Shown piece after piece: positions 12,101 through 23,745 of a DNA stretch of 64,000 bases. Numbering within the stretch: position 1 is the first letter of the stretch; the number at the start of each line of letters is the position of its first letter. Origin of the DNA: Ciona intestinalis (Eukaryota > Chordata > Ascidiacea > Phlebobranchia > Cionidae); the NCBI RefSeq assembly GCF_000224145.3, contig NW_004190383.2:1-64000 (forward strand), read 5' to 3'. A model generated the notes under the pieces. The model was not told where the DNA came from and searched no databases. It saw only the letters and a list, made by a program, of their open reading frames with translations. The translations under genes and the position numbers were made by a program.

Positions 12101-15100
12101 GGAACGAATTTCTGAAGTCATTACTTTTAAAAGTAAATAAAAAAGAATAAACAGGGAAACACCGCATCTCGAAAACTAATTCGGAAACACTAAGTGTCCC
12201 GTAAATAATATATACGGAAATACTGTTTTCAAAAATTAAAACCCGAAAAGCCAACTGTAGTACAAAAAAAGGAAACACCAAAAAAACTCCGGTCTCAGTC
12301 AAAAAAATTGATGGAACTTACTCGCTATGTCGAGACTCTTTCTGTTTTTCCCACGGCGGAAAGCGCGGGAAAGAGACCCGGAAATATTCTGCACGATTTT
12401 GGTTCGTCTGGTGTATGAATGTCCAAGGGACCCTCCGTTTACCACATCAGCGTGGACGTCTTCACTTGAAGAGGAGTTTCCTCCGGACCCTTGCCCCTGG
12501 AGGTAGTGGCGGGGAGAGGTGGGAGAAGATGCAGGGATCAAAAGAGGATCTTGGAGCTGGGAAGCAGAGTTCGGCTCCGTTCCTCCTGAAAGATAAAAAA
12601 GGATCTCTTAAAATCTTCCTATTTTTTAAAAAAACTGTATTTCAGGGAAAACAGTATTTCATAAAATATTTTAAAAAGGAAAAAATCACAGTACTTATTT
12701 TCGTAAAGTATAAAAAATATAGTATAGGCTGGGGTAATCTGGTTCATGTTTTCATTCTCGTTTATCGTCCTATTTGATAGTAAACAACAAATGTTTACAG
12801 AAATGCATAACCGTATCCTTACGACTCTAAAAGAGCGCTGTTGATCAAACACAAGGGAAATGTGGGAAAATATTTGCCAACCGTATCCCATCTTACCCCA
12901 CCAAATACGACAGCAATACAATATATACATAAGACATAACACCATACCTGATATATTGAGTGTTTTATTATGGGTTGCGTAACTTTCTTCAACCGAAATA
13001 TGGAACGACCTTCGTTTCGAGCCTTGGAGTTGAGAGCTGGCTGTTCGGAGCTGAAATAAAAGGTGTTTTGTTAAATCTACACGCTATATATCATAAATTT
13101 ATAGATAGTTAAACGTACTGGCAGTTTCTTCGCCATTTGGTTTATTTTAACTTTATAGAATGGTATGGGCCAACTCTGGACTAAAAATCAAAGGTGTCAT
13201 TACGTGCCACGCTGTAAAACCTCGCCAATATATAATAGCATCGTACATAATATAGTAGGGTGGGGAAGATGGGACACCTTTAGCACATAATATTCGAATA
13301 TCCTGATCGTGTTTTAAACAATTAACAAGGGTCTGTGGAATTCGTGAGGATGTGGTTTTATAATTCTTTATTGTTATTTGTTTACTACCAAATGGGATAA
13401 CAAAATAGAACGAAAAGGTGTCCCATCTTCCCCCCTACTAAATAGATTACAAAAATACCTTAATACGTTTAGGCAATACGCTAAAGGCATGTAACAAGCA
13501 AAGTTTACGTCACGAAAAAACAAAGCGTAGAAGCGTGAGAACGTCGTTATCACAATAACCACAACTGATAAGACTTAATGGGTACACTGATCTAAAACTG
13601 ATCAGCTGCTTTAAACAGAACGAACACCCACATGGGTACATTGATCTAAAACTGATCGCTGCTTTAAACAGAACGAAATATGAAACACCCACAATCGTAT
13701 GTTATGTTAGAGCCATATTTGGTTTCTGTGCAGTTAACGGACGTCAAGGTAACTACTAGTTTGTAACAACATTTAAAAATACAGGATCTAGGAAATAAGT
13801 AACTGACAAAAATGATCAAAAATATTAAACTAACTGCATGAGGATACCTGTAACCCGTCTTACCCCACAGTATTATATTTCATATGTTAAAGTTACAAAA
13901 TAGATCACTCACAATTAACACTTCGGCTTCCATCTCACGAAGTCTCTTCTCGTTTCCCACTACCTCTCCTCGCAGTGACGTCACGATTTCCACTTGGTCC
14001 TGGAGTCGACGTGAAAGATCATTTCGTTCACGTGTGAGTCGGTTTCTCTGGTCGTCGGATTCTCTCATTATCTCCTCGTTCTCCTGGAAGGAGTGAGAGA
14101 AAAGTGAAAAGGAGCAAGTGACGTAGGCGGGAATGAAACGAAATTTTTACTTATCTCTTTAAAAAAGATAGCGAGGATCATGTTATTTAAAGAACAAAGT
14201 GAAGGGAATCAACAGCAAAACAACTGTTGTTAAAACAGGCTATATATGGCCAGGCTTCGAACGTATATAACTTCCGTTTTAAAAAAATGTGTTTTTTGTG
14301 TTTTTGACATTATACGCTACTGCTCGCCAGCTCTATATAATATATATGGTACGTAGTAGGATGGGGGAAGTTGGGACATCTTTAGCACATAATATTTAAA
14401 TATCTTGATCGTAATTTAAACAATCAACAACGAACCATATGGGAGTCGTGAGGATACGGTTTTATAATTCTTTGAATGTTATTTGTTTACTTTCAAATGT
14501 GACGGAAAAAAGATAAAGAGGTGACCCATCTTCCCCACCCTACTATATGCATTAAAAAGTTGCATAATGTCAAAAATATATTAACTTAAACTCTGTGTTC
14601 GATATTTAACACCCGTGCAGAGAAAAAGTACATGCATGACGTAAACCTCATAATTTCTGCTGCCTAAATTTCCAATAAAAAATCCATAGTTATGACGTCA
14701 AACTAATAACCACAAATAAATCATTAGAACAGAATTATGACGTAATAATGAAGGGAATGTCGATATTCAACGATTTATTGCTCTAATAAAGGCTTTTGTA
14801 ACTACATTATTTCCTAATTGATTTTGACAGAATTTTGCAAATTGGTTATTAGTGCTTATTTACAGTTTTAGGAAACATTTAGAAACCAATTAACAAATTT
14901 TATCATAGCCAAGCCAAAAGCCATATTACAAATCATAAATCACAAAAAAAATAAAAAAATTGAAGGTAAAAAGTACAACACATTCAACACATACAACATA
15001 TTTTTTTATAAAAACACACACGTATAACTTTTAAGTTTCTCAACAAAAAAAAAAATTTTTTTTAAAACAAGAAAAAAAGTAAAAAATAAAAAGAACAAAT

Positions 15101-16836
15101 TGTTTTATCCTACCTTAATTTGTAGTTCAAATTCCCTGATGAAGTCTCGAAGTTGTTCTTCTTTATCATCAATGGTGTTCTGCATCTCCTGGATCTGGTT
15201 AAGAAGTTCCGTCTTCTCTTGTTTCAATCTCTTACGGTCGGATGTAAGAGCTAGCGAGGATTTTTTAATTAATTTTTTACTGTAATTTTCTTTTAAGACA
15301 TTTTATTTATTTTATTATTTTTTATTTTTTTTATTGTTTTTTAATAGTCTTTTAAAAGTTTTTTTTACACATAGTCTTCAACATTTATTTGTTTTTTATT
15401 GCTTAAAAAAAAACAAACATTTTATCAATTTGAAAACCTCATTTCATTTTTTATAGAACTAAACTATTTATTTCAACTAACAATAATTACCTAGCATTGA
15501 TTCTTTGTTGCGGTTCTCGCTGTTTGTAACTTGTTGTTTTAAGTTTTCGATTTCCTTTTGCAGCTGTCGGTTGCTTCCGTTCAGCGACTTATTTTCCTCA
15601 ACCACTTTGTTGAGTTGCATCGTGTCTGTGGTCAAACGGGTTCGTGTTAACAAAACAGATCGAATCCAGTTTAATCATTATAAGCTTTTCCTGTCCAGCG
15701 CTGTGGCAAACGGTTATCACACCTGCCTACAAACCAGAGGTATTGGGTTCAAGGCTTGACACTGCTACCATTGTGGGCGTATGTGTTCTTGGACAAGACA
15801 CTTAACGGCAATTAGTTCAAATAATCAAAGTCATGAACCCCAGAACACGCCTGTTATAACGACTGCCGTTGCCCCAACACGCGAGGATAAAGTAAGTCAC
15901 ATTCATTCATTCCATCCCATCACGGCCTACTTGAGATATATCTAGTACCTCTAGTAGGCCGTGATCCTATGCAGAAAATACGAAACCGGTCAATTCCGGT
16001 TTAATCCGGTTACAACCGGCCACCCACCTTGGCAGTGTGAACAAACTTCCTTCATCATTGATAACTCAAGTAGTTTCTGGTTTGTGACGTTAAGTTCGAC
16101 TCTCAAGGTGTTCACTTCTTGGTTTGCTGATTGTATTGTGCCGTCTATGTGGTTTGCAAGCCGCCTGTTGTTATCTACCATCTTCTTAAACTTTGCCTGT
16201 TGGCGGATAAAAACTAAGTTAACGTAGGACTTAACCCATATAGATTTGAATGTGCAGAAACAATGTTGGGGTAATGGGCCAACTCTGGCCTAAATCCATG
16301 GTCCCATGGCAAGCCTCACTGTGGGACCTCACCCATATAGAATAGAATGTGCATATACAATGTTGGGGGGCCAACTCTGTCCTAAATCCCAGGCCCATGG
16401 GACATGGCATGCTTCACTGTAGGACCTCGCCCATATAGAATAGAATGTGCATATACAAAGTTGGGGTAATGGGCCAACTCTGGCCTGAATCCTGGGTCCC
16501 ATGGTGCGCCCTATAGAACATCAACCATAAAACGTAGAATGTTTATCTATTTCAGTTGGCTGGCAACGTACACAGAGCATAAGTGAGTCCTAATTAGGAC
16601 TAATTAGGGCAAAGCTACAGAGAGGTACTCAAGGGTCTGTATTCTTATAAGCACCTGCGCGTCCATAAGCAATCCACGCATCAAAGTTAACGAAGCATGT
16701 AGCGCGTCACGTTGCTGGGGCAACAAGCCTTCGGTGCGAAAAGTGTCGCCGGTGACGTCAGGTGTCCCGTTGCTCAAAGAAGTGGCGAAAATGAACTGCA
16801 GTATCTGCTCGTTTAACGAGTCTAAGGATTGTAACG
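3179..16836 (-). CDS. KAZN: Kazrin, shared body (15 exons)
   Basis: This encodes a cytoplasmic scaffold with an N-terminal coiled coil and three C-terminal SAM domains. In vertebrates kazrin is linked to desmosomes, the cytoskeleton and endosomes. The exons, 5' to 3', are 16655-16836, 16028-16196, 15491-15625, 15114-15250, 13913-14083, 12948-13050, 12322-12585, 8232-8334, 7468-7561, 6423-6541, 5693-5927, 5115-5217, 4145-4310, 3482-3593 and 3179-3244. All phases agree, giving about 719 codons before TGA. The kazrin-diagnostic motifs are RRLANHIDGTIQSANQEV (exon 2), DRKRLKQEK and EEQLRDFIREFE (exon 4), SLSRAFRRGKNRKSLD (exon 7), WRADAVLVWLELV plus LHRRKLWLAIEEF (SAM1), LDHWWVCEQWLRDVGLTQYA (SAM2) and DVLVWNNARLIQWAKSVDLK plus SGVHGALLVLDPTF (SAM3). 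The SAM domains lie at body residues of about 421-490, 495-570 and 575-660. Liprin-alpha was considered, but the motifs match kazrin better. Exon 1 enters in phase 1, so the start codon is upstream. Confidence 0.93.
3715..4080. mobile_element. Two adjacent MITE copies
   Basis: A diverged copy (3715-3895, ending CCCATCTTACCCCACAGTA) is followed by a better copy in opposite internal orientation (3899-4080). They lie in a kazrin intron. Confidence 0.85.
4340..4435 (+). mobile_element. SINE head and central fragment
   Basis: GGCACAGTGGTTAGCC, then GCTGCTACCATTGTGGGCGT and TGTCCTTGGGCA are SINE hallmarks. It lies just upstream of the last SAM3 exon acceptor on the other strand. Confidence 0.75.
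4500..4985 (+). repeat. 99 bp repeat array (about 5 units)
   Basis: Tandem copies of the SINE 3' module lie in the orientation GTAACTTGTAAGCGGGCACG then AACACCCGTGTTATAAC. They are in the kazrin intron between the exons at 4310 and 5115. The last units are more diverged. Confidence 0.9.
5328..5675 (+). repeat. 99 bp repeat array (about 3.5 units)
   Basis: This has the same unit and orientation as the array at 4.5 kb. It lies just downstream of the SAM2 exon in a kazrin intron and ends in an ATTC-type tail before the exon donor. Confidence 0.9.
5980..6174 (-). mobile_element. MITE copy
   Basis: This is a full-length copy with both ends, directly upstream of the SAM2 exon in a kazrin intron. 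Confidence 0.9.
6616..6800 (+). mobile_element. MITE copy
   Basis: This is a full-length copy 75 bases upstream of the kazrin exon at 6541. Confidence 0.9.
7225..7374 (-). mobile_element. MITE copy lacking its left end
   Basis: It runs from the TTTGGTAGTAAACAAAG section to the right terminal repeat, just downstream of the SAM1a exon. Confidence 0.85.
7645..7950 (-). mobile_element. MITE plus 105 bp flank, composite copy 1
   Basis: A MITE (7645-7832) is fused to a unique-looking stretch that includes TACTCTACATACTGGGATAA and GGTCTATAGGACCACAGG. The same pair recurs at 48425-48720. Confidence 0.85.
7951..8138 (-). mobile_element. MITE copy
   Basis: The left end is altered (AATGGGGCGAAAAAAATATT). 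The rest is typical, ending in CCCCACCCTACTATA. Confidence 0.85.
9113..9478 (+). CDS. Possible small nested gene, 39 aa (two exons)
   Basis: An ATG at 9113 opens 32 codons ending at donor GGCTG|GTAAGC near 9207. A polypyrimidine acceptor (TTTTTTTCAG) near 9453 joins in frame to a short tail ending in TGA. The predicted peptide begins MQKVQLLRHGKPDKPEQREL and is strongly charged. An AATAAA lies near 9823 and a TGACGTCA site at 8933. It is antisense within a kazrin intron. I do not recognise it. The second exon is also open in another frame for about 60 codons, so the splice join is uncertain. Confidence 0.25.
10010..10197 (+). mobile_element. MITE copy
   Basis: Both ends are intact (GTGGGGGGAGATGGGACACC at left). 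It lies in a kazrin intron. Confidence 0.9.
10282..10344 (+). promoter_or_regulatory. Promoter-like CRE and TATA pair in a kazrin intron
   Basis: TGACGTCA at 10282 is followed 57 bases later by TATAAA at 10339, with GC-richer sequence downstream. No plus-strand coding exon is evident before the 99 bp array at 10690. It could serve a non-coding transcript or be chance. Confidence 0.25.
10690..11895 (-). repeat. 99 bp tandem array, 12 units
   Basis: Twelve units start near 10708, 10807, 10905, 11004, 11103, 11201, 11300, 11399, 11498, 11597, 11696 and 11793, with spacing of 97-99. Each carries ATCCTCACATGGCGGGGCAA, GACAGTCGTTATAACAC and TTTCATACACCTCGTG. Because 99 is a multiple of 3, the array reads as long repetitive open frames, which I take as non-coding. 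The unit is the 3' module of the local SINE in reverse orientation. It sits in a kazrin intron. Confidence 0.95.
12722..12905 (-). mobile_element. MITE copy, diverged subfamily
   Basis: The ends are of the GGGGTAA type and the right end is CCCATCTTACCCCACC. It lies between two kazrin exons. Confidence 0.8.
13251..13440 (+). mobile_element. MITE copy
   Basis: This is a full-length copy starting TATAGTAGGGTGGGGAAGAT. It lies in a kazrin intron. Confidence 0.9.
13578..13695 (+). repeat. Local duplication, two units of about 56 bp
   Basis: GGGTACACTGATCTAAAACT and GCTGCTTTAAACAGAACG occur twice in succession. It lies in a kazrin intron. Confidence 0.82.
14353..14546 (+). mobile_element. MITE copy
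   Basis: This is a full-length copy between the kazrin exons at 14083 and 15114. Confidence 0.9.
15690..15915 (+). mobile_element. SINE copy, diverged
   Basis: A head remnant (GCGCTGTGGCAAACGG, TTGGGTTCAAGGC), a central section and one degenerate 99 bp module end with an ATTCATTCATTC tail in a kazrin intron. Confidence 0.82.
16230..16545 (+). repeat. 97 bp tandem array, about 3 units
   Basis: Imperfect units (GGGCCAACTCTGGCCTAAAT and relatives) lie in the kazrin intron between the exons at 16196 and 16655. Confidence 0.9.
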
Positions 16837-17999
16837 CTGTAAAGAATAACAAATTGGTTAAAACATAATAGGACGCGGAGACGCATCAGGTAACGAAACA
16901 CAAGCGGCATACACAATTTTCGCGCTACAAAGGTGAAACGTGTACAGACGCTAGTTATAACATAGGCGAGACAAAAATCACAAAGGTTATTTCAGTTTGT
17001 CCGCAACAATAGATACATACAACCGATATAATAACTTACATACAACTATAATTACGTAGTAACCAATATATTATTGAAACGCACAGTAAAATTGTACTTT
17101 CAATTAATAATTCATTGCCGTAAGGCAATTAACAGGGCTAGCACGGTACTATAATAACCTACAGTGGGTCTTAACAATACGATTGTCGAACTGACTCTAT
17201 AATAACAGTCGGTATAAGAATGGGCGTTCTATCACAATGATACGGCTTGGAACGAGTTGAAAGAAGTCGGTTACTGTATGAATACACACGCGGCGGATTA
17301 CATTCGGATTATAATACAACCTGTAATAGGTGTAGTTGAACACGTAGGACTAATCTCTTGGGAAAATAAACAGAGCATATTGCGAACTCGAGTGCTTTGC
17401 CCGACTACACCACAACTCTGAAGGGTCCTTTCTGTTGTACAGACTTACCCTGCTAGCTTTTATTCGCTTCACTACAAGAACTCAAGACACGAACAATTAA
17501 AAACATTTGTCGCCCGTTATGAATTATTTCAGTTCAGACGGAACCCGATACCTAAAAAAATGAGTTACTTAAATTCTTAGCGTTGTCTGAAACATCGGTG
17601 GCGAAACCGAACACCTCAAGACGTGTCGTTAATTAAATCACGCCATCCGGCCAAACTAGGTGATTATTGGCGCGGTTGCCAATTGTTTAGGAAAACACGG
17701 CATAGAAACGCTCTCAATACCACTTCTAACGCTAAGACTTGCTTACATAACAGCCAAGTGATAGAGCTAGCGCTTGGCCAAAGTATTGGAGCGTCGTTTA
17801 CTGTACAAACTTGTTGCTATCTCGTTTTACAATGAGAACGGGTAAAGTTCGCCAACCGAAACCTACTAAGAATGTCAACATCAGCTCAAGTGCTTTTTAA
17901 ACAGTGTATGAGCTACCTCTGCTTTACGATAACGGGCTGTTGTTTATTGAAAACACACGAACCGTCGGTACAAATATGAGGTTAACGACTCTACATATG

Positions 18000-18185
18000 T
18001 GCGAGTAAGTGTATGAAACTGAACACCCGTGTTACAACGGCTGTTGTTGCCCTGCCATGCGAGGATAAATAAGTTACATACGTGGTAACTCGTAAGAGGA
18101 AACGAAGTGTATGAAACAGAACACCGGTGTTATAACGACTGTTGTTGCCCTGCCGTTCTAGGTTAAATAAGTTACATTTATTCGA
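18000..18185 (+). repeat. 99 bp repeat, about 2 units
   Basis: Two degenerate copies of the 99 bp module, with AGAACACCCGTGTTACAACG and CCATGCGAGGATAAATAAGT, are followed by an ATTTATTC tail. Confidence 0.85.
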
Positions 18186-18788
18186 AACCTTTAAAACGTT
18201 CAAAATCCTCGGTAATCTGCTCTACTGTACATTTTAACATACATGCTTGATTGGCTAGTACAGCCATGCGAGAATAAAGTAAGTTACATTCATTCAGAAT
18301 CGTTACCACCGCGAAGAAATCCAATCTACCCTGTACATTTTAACACATATACTTGAATAAGCTATGTTCTATACAGCTGTAATAAACCACTGTCCAATCT
18401 CTTTCACTATAATCGTTACTGACCCGAAGTATGTGACGTGTAACTCAGATCTGCCTAAAGCCGTATTAAAATCGCATGAACGTAAATGACCGGACAGTTG
18501 GTTACGTTTCACCTATTTACGATCGCTTGTTAATAATATATGAACAACACCTTTCTCCTATAGTTTATGGCGAATCGTTGCTAAGCGAAATAATATGATT
18601 GTACTACATCATCATTTCGTAACTGCCAAATGTTGTTTGACATGGTAAGCTCAAACAATCGAACTTCATTTGTTCGGTCGTCTTACTAGCTAGAGTCCAA
18701 ATGATAAGACTAAACCTTTTCATAGGATGCTGCCTACTGCTGCCTAACGCTTCTGCAGTTTCTGCTGTATTTTGCTGCTTGTTTTTAC

Positions 18789-18924
18789 CGTGACTGTTGC
18801 TCGTCTGCCAAACCGTTGTGTCGTTTGTCGTTTCCCATTGTAAACGCGCAACAAGTTGCACGGAGGCGTGAAACCGCGGTACCCGCCGAGATAGCCCCAC
18901 CATTCTTTTACACTTGGTGCTCAT
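18789..18924 (-). CDS. KAZN: Candidate kazrin first coding exon (a)
   Basis: An ATG at 18924 opens 45 codons and ends at a donor reading CACG|GTAAAA, leaving one base over (phase 1). The first shared kazrin exon at 16836 enters in phase 1, so joining them keeps the frame. The result is about 764 aa, close to vertebrate kazrin at about 775. The peptide is rich in Arg, Thr and Ser and matches nothing I know. The surrounding 18.7-19.2 kb is less AT-rich than its neighbours, as a 5' region might be. The evidence is phase and position only, and either of the other two candidate first exons could be the real one. Confidence 0.35.
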
Positions 18925-19729
18925 TTCCGATGAGTATCGCCTATCGCGCGGCGGGATGGCAACAAAGGTGATGTGACGTCGCAGGCATTCCGTTCTTTCC
19001 CCAGGTCAGCAGACCGGGCGCGATTCGTTTACGAAGTCTTTACCCAAATTACCTTACCAAACGCGCACAAAAACAGTTGCGGCTTACGGGACTGTTATCG
19101 CGCTGCCACGGATTTCGCATTTGCATTCCGGATCAACCAGCGAGCAGTCATTCGAGACAAAACAAAACTGAGAAAGCCGGAAACTGCGCCGCCACTTCCA
19201 GTCTACTGAAAGTTCAAGTGCATAGAGAATAATGGCGTATCAAATATCGCTGCTTACGGAGAAATGGAGTTCAAGCTTAATTAACATATACTTTCACCAA
19301 TATTCGGTGATAAAAACGTTAAAACTGCGGCGAAGTCTTACTGCTCGCTTTGGTAACTATTATAATCTATATGGGTGGCAACCTACAGCGAGGTACGGTT
19401 AGAGCTGGCCTATAGTTTGAGCCAGAGTTGGCCCATTACTCTGGCTAACTAAATCGACCATGCAGTATGTATAATTGCAAGACTTTTAAAACAAAGAGAC
19501 TCAACTCAATTCGCCCCTATACCACCACAGCTGGGTTGCAGCGTGGAGATAACACGAAAAGCCGGGTTAACACCTTGGACCAACAACGGCGCCGAATGAC
19601 GTTGCAGGCTAATTAGTATATGACGTCATACGTCAAGGGGTTTACGCTTGGTTGATCGAGTGGTCTTAAAATACACAATGTCAGGATCAATAATGGTGAT
19701 GTATATGTGGATATAGGGTAGGCACTTGA

Positions 19730-19921
19730 TATAGTAGGGTGGGGGCGAGACACATTTAGCACATAATATCCAAATATCCTGATCGTGTTTTAAACAATTA
19801 ACAACGGTCTATGGTGATCGTGAGGATACGGTTTTATAATTCTTTAAATGTTCTTTGTTTGCTACCTAATGGGACAAGAAATAGAAAGAAAATATGTCCC
19901 ATCTTTCCCCACCCTAATATA
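19730..19921 (+). mobile_element. MITE copy
   Basis: This is a near full-length copy with a short deletion in the left terminal repeat. Confidence 0.9.
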
Positions 19922-19924
19922 TCT

Positions 19925-21580
19925 AAATTCTGCAATAAACAACCAAAGTTTATAGGGAAGTTGTTTTTGCACAAGGAGCATAAAAACGAGACCACATCCG
20001 ATGGTGCTACCACTAAATCTACGCTACGTTTAACTTAAATAAAAGGAAGATTACAACACAAAAGAATGAGTGACCCAGATTAGAAAATCGACAGAAGACG
20101 ACACTACATTTCAAGCACTTTGGTCCAGGGCCGAAAACACAAGTCTATTTTAAGAAACACAATGAATACAGAAAGGCGCACGCGTTGTTTCGATACTTAA
20201 TGGCTCAAAACGAGCTGGTAGCATTCACTACGCTAGGGTGGTAATGGGACACCATTCTGACTGGATAATGAATAACATTCCTTAAATGCCAACTAGGGAT
20301 CTATAGCTGACATGTCTTGGCTAAAACAACCTCGTAATTGAAGATAATTTTACAAGTCATGCCTTAACTGCGCTCTGTACAAGATAAAGTAACACTGATG
20401 TAGCTATTACATGCTATGTCTTCATTCATAATAAAAATGGAAAGTTCTGAATTAGACAGTGAAGTAGCCTGTACGCTTGTCTTGCTCGCTAAGTAGTCAT
20501 TAAGATAAAATGATCACTTTAATATGCTCGTTACGTCCAAGATTCCGACAGAACGAACAATCATATTAACCTTTTCGCTCCACCGTAAGATCTAATTAAG
20601 TCCGTGACGCAATTTCGTTACAGAATAGCAAATGACTATAGTTCTACACTGAATGCAAATGACAGCGGGGATATTCTATAAAAGCAATCTGCCGATCATT
20701 CCCATCTGTCGAATTGTTTCGAATATACACGATACGTCGATACGGTCTGGTGTGGCGCAAGAACCCTTGTATTTGGCGACCCGATGTTAAACTAATAATA
20801 CCTTTGAGAATACGGACGTGTGTTTTAAGCGTCGTCCAATTATTAGTAACTCATTAATCGAAAACCCAGTGGTACACGTTAGTTTTTAAGCGACAGGAAA
20901 AGGCCTGGTTTGAAACAAGTAAACAAATTAAACTGAGTCGCAAAAATGTTACCATTTAAAAAAATATATTGTAGTTTTTAAATGCTTAATTTTTACGTTT
21001 GGTTTTTATATAAGTGGAGTCGGAGATTTATGCTAGAATTGGACTATTACCTCAATTTAGCCTACTGTCCAATTTAATTTCGGCATACACACAGTTATTG
21101 GAAAACAATGCCCTCGCGGGATCCGAAAACGAGAGTTACCGGGTAACACTAGGTTTGAAACATCGCAAAAATAACCTGGCAACACTGGTTTTTGAATATC
21201 GCCAACGAACGTGACAAACGCTAAGCAAACATTACGTCATAGTTTTCGAAACCCGCTGTTTCTGATAATTACGTGGTTTACGCGTGGTAACATATATGTA
21301 TATATATATAGATATGTGAAACATAATAATAATAAATTCCAACTAAAAGTAGACTAACTTCACCAGCTACGAAACTCAAGCGCTTTTAACAGCGGTAACT
21401 TTAAGTGTCAGTTGTCTTTGACGTTGTGTGTGTTTTGTGACGTCATAAACACGGGAACAATAGCTCCAACAAGGGACGTCTGTGCAATATTTACTTATTC
21501 CAGAACAACGCTGGGAACAAAGCGCTGAACTTGTTTTAAAAAGGCCAGTCTTTCCAGAGCCGCATAAACCTAATGAATAG
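19925..21580. other. No gene seen
   Basis: This AT-rich stretch lies between two MITEs, upstream of the first shared kazrin exon. The short frames have no splice support. The frame near 21014-21214 starts in a decayed 97 bp repeat unit. A TGACGTCA occurs at 21438. Confidence 0.6.
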
Positions 21581-21584
21581 CTAA

Positions 21585-21788
21585 TATAGTAGGGTGGGGG
21601 AAGATCCGAAGATGGGGCTCCTTTTCATTCTATTCTCTCGTCCAATTTGGTGGGAAGCATATAAAATTTAAAGAATTATGAAACCTTATCCCTACGACTC
21701 CCATGTACCGATGTTAAGTATATAAAACACGATCAGGATGTTTGGATATCATGTGCTAAAGGTGTCCCATCTCCCCCCACCCTACTGT
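21585..21788 (-). mobile_element. MITE copy
   Basis: This is a full-length copy with a partly doubled left end (AAGATCCGAAGATGGGG). It lies 110 bases downstream of kazrin candidate first exon (b). Confidence 0.88.
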
Positions 21789-21898
21789 ATTACGTGATTG
21801 AAGCAACAGTAAATAGCTACATATCTGCCTCTTTCGGGAGACGCACAAACCTAATGAATAGCTAATATTACGTGTTTAAAACGACTATAGTAACATAC

Positions 21899-22124
21899 CT
21901 GTTTCCATGCATGCAAACTTGTTTTCGAAAGCGGCCGAAAACGAAGACGTATTTTCGCAGTCTTCTGATTTAATGAGTGGCCATGACGTATCGTACTTTG
22001 GCAAGATGATGTCTTTATCAAAAAATGTGACGGACTTAACTTTCTTTGTGCATTTTTCCGACAGTCGGTTTAAAGGTTTATTCTTTGCCAGGCATGGCTT
22101 CATTAAACAATCTACTTGGCTCAT
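21899..22124 (-). CDS. KAZN: Candidate kazrin first coding exon (b)
   Basis: An ATG at 22124 opens 75 codons and ends at a strong donor, ACAG|GTATGT, in phase 1. It therefore joins the shared kazrin exon at 16836 in frame. Composition is protein-like, with mixed charge and motifs such as KKVKSVTFFDKDIILPK. No in-frame acceptor was found upstream of the ATG, so it reads as an initiating exon. I do not recognise the sequence. The opposite strand is also open here for 80 codons but lacks splice signals. It could belong to an unrelated transcript, but the phase and the strong donor favour an alternative N-terminus. Confidence 0.42.
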
Positions 22125-22149
22125 AACGAACAGTCTTTTTCTAACTTAA

Positions 22150-23740
22150 ACAGTATTTTGTAAAGGATCTAATAAAAAGTAAAAGCGCATGGAAATTTGA
22201 AACTATTCTGGGCTAAAGACATATACCTGTATACGAGCATTTTCAAATATAACCTGGACAAAAACAGCTCCAATGTGTCACTGTCCACGCATTTCTGAAA
22301 CCGCATGAAAATTTTAAAAAGCGCATGAAACTGTTAAACTATTTCGGGCGACTTAGACGGCACTATCGCATCTAATCTGGGCAAAATCAGGAGCTATCTT
22401 GTCTAAATATTTGAGTATATTTCTGCCTCGCATGGTCCAATAACTCTCTTATGTGCTGTGTACTAGCATCTGTTCAGACCGCCTGTGGAGAAAGCAGTAC
22501 CTCTCCAGAAATTGATTACCCACACTGTGTGCGGTGCGTGTTGTTTAGTACTATATACCACCGTTAGCCGAAAACAGCCGCAAACTCGCTTGACACCTTC
22601 CAACTGAGAAAAAAGTGATTAGTAAACTATCAGAGGATGCTACAATAGAAACCCTGCAGTGCCGCTGATACAGACTGGACGCGATTAACTCGCCGGGGTT
22701 TGTTTGCTTATGTCGCTTATAATCGCTCGTTGAAAACGTAAGTGTCAGCGCAGTTTGAACATCTAAAACTACACCACGTAAAATGAAGTAGATAAACAAC
22801 TAAAGCGAAAGGAGCAGGAACTATGAACAACTGCAATAACTGATACATCGTCACTCTGGTGGAATAATACAACCTAAACACCCGTTACACGAATACTTCC
22901 TTCTCTAATAAAATCCGTCCTGTTCTTATCCTATCGATCGAGTGCGATCTGGAATAAGTACTTCTCATTTGACTATCGAGCGCTCCGTCGTATTCTCTTC
23001 GCTTACTAATCCAGTTGCGGTGTGCTGTAGCTATATACGCTGGTGTCCTGATGGTACTAAACCACACGAACTTAACGCGATGTTATCTGTACTTTCGCCG
23101 GGCAGAGTGGGGGAGATACTTGACATGTAACGAGCCAACAACGCTAATTACCGCTTGTTCTTGTGTTGCGCTTTAAACGGCAATGGCGTCCCAGCAGCTG
23201 CGTTGGTCGCCGTTGGCTGGAACTGAAGTAATAAATACTCATGTTCCGAGCAATATGATATGAAAGTAATGAATAAAATCATTACAGCCGCTGTGAGCCA
23301 CGAAGGTAACAGATGACTTGTTGTAAATAAATCGATTGTGAAACGATATGGAAACGCCTAATATTCAAAGCAAACAAAGCTGTCATCGGTTTTGACTCTG
23401 AATTAAGGATTAAGGAACAGGAACCAGGAAGCGGTAACGGAGAATTTCAAAGCGCACGAACCGTGGCTGCAGGTTACAAACATTGCGGGAACTTTGTGGC
23501 AAAGTTTTGTGCGCGTGTATAGAGCCGCCGCGACCAACGCGTTTTGATGACCATATTTGGCAATGGCAGGAGGCATCAGATCGCATTGACGAACAGCGTA
23601 AATCAACCCATGCGTCGTAACACTTCCACGTATTGTACCCTTGGTTCGTGCTTGGTATTGAACTTAACTTTAAATAATAAACTTGATCGCAAGCGTTAGT
23701 AATGATAGTAGAGCAAACACTACAAGCCAACTATCCTAAA
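22150..23740. other. No gene seen
   Basis: This is mixed-composition sequence with few recognisable repeats. Overlapping open frames of 60-106 codons occur on both strands but lack matching splice sites or familiar motifs. It is a reasonable place for regulatory DNA of the kazrin 5' region. Confidence 0.55.
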
Positions 23741-23745
23741 TTGAA

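Noticed and set aside
3179..16836. Liprin-alpha as the identity of the SAM-domain gene
   Set aside because: Liprin SAM domains are similar, but the N-terminal RRLANHIDGTIQSANQEV region, the RGKNRKSLD motif and the SAM2/SAM3 wording fit kazrin closely.
18973..19209. A 78-codon plus-strand gene
   Set aside because: No splice sites, no family motifs and no support beyond an open frame in a less AT-rich stretch.
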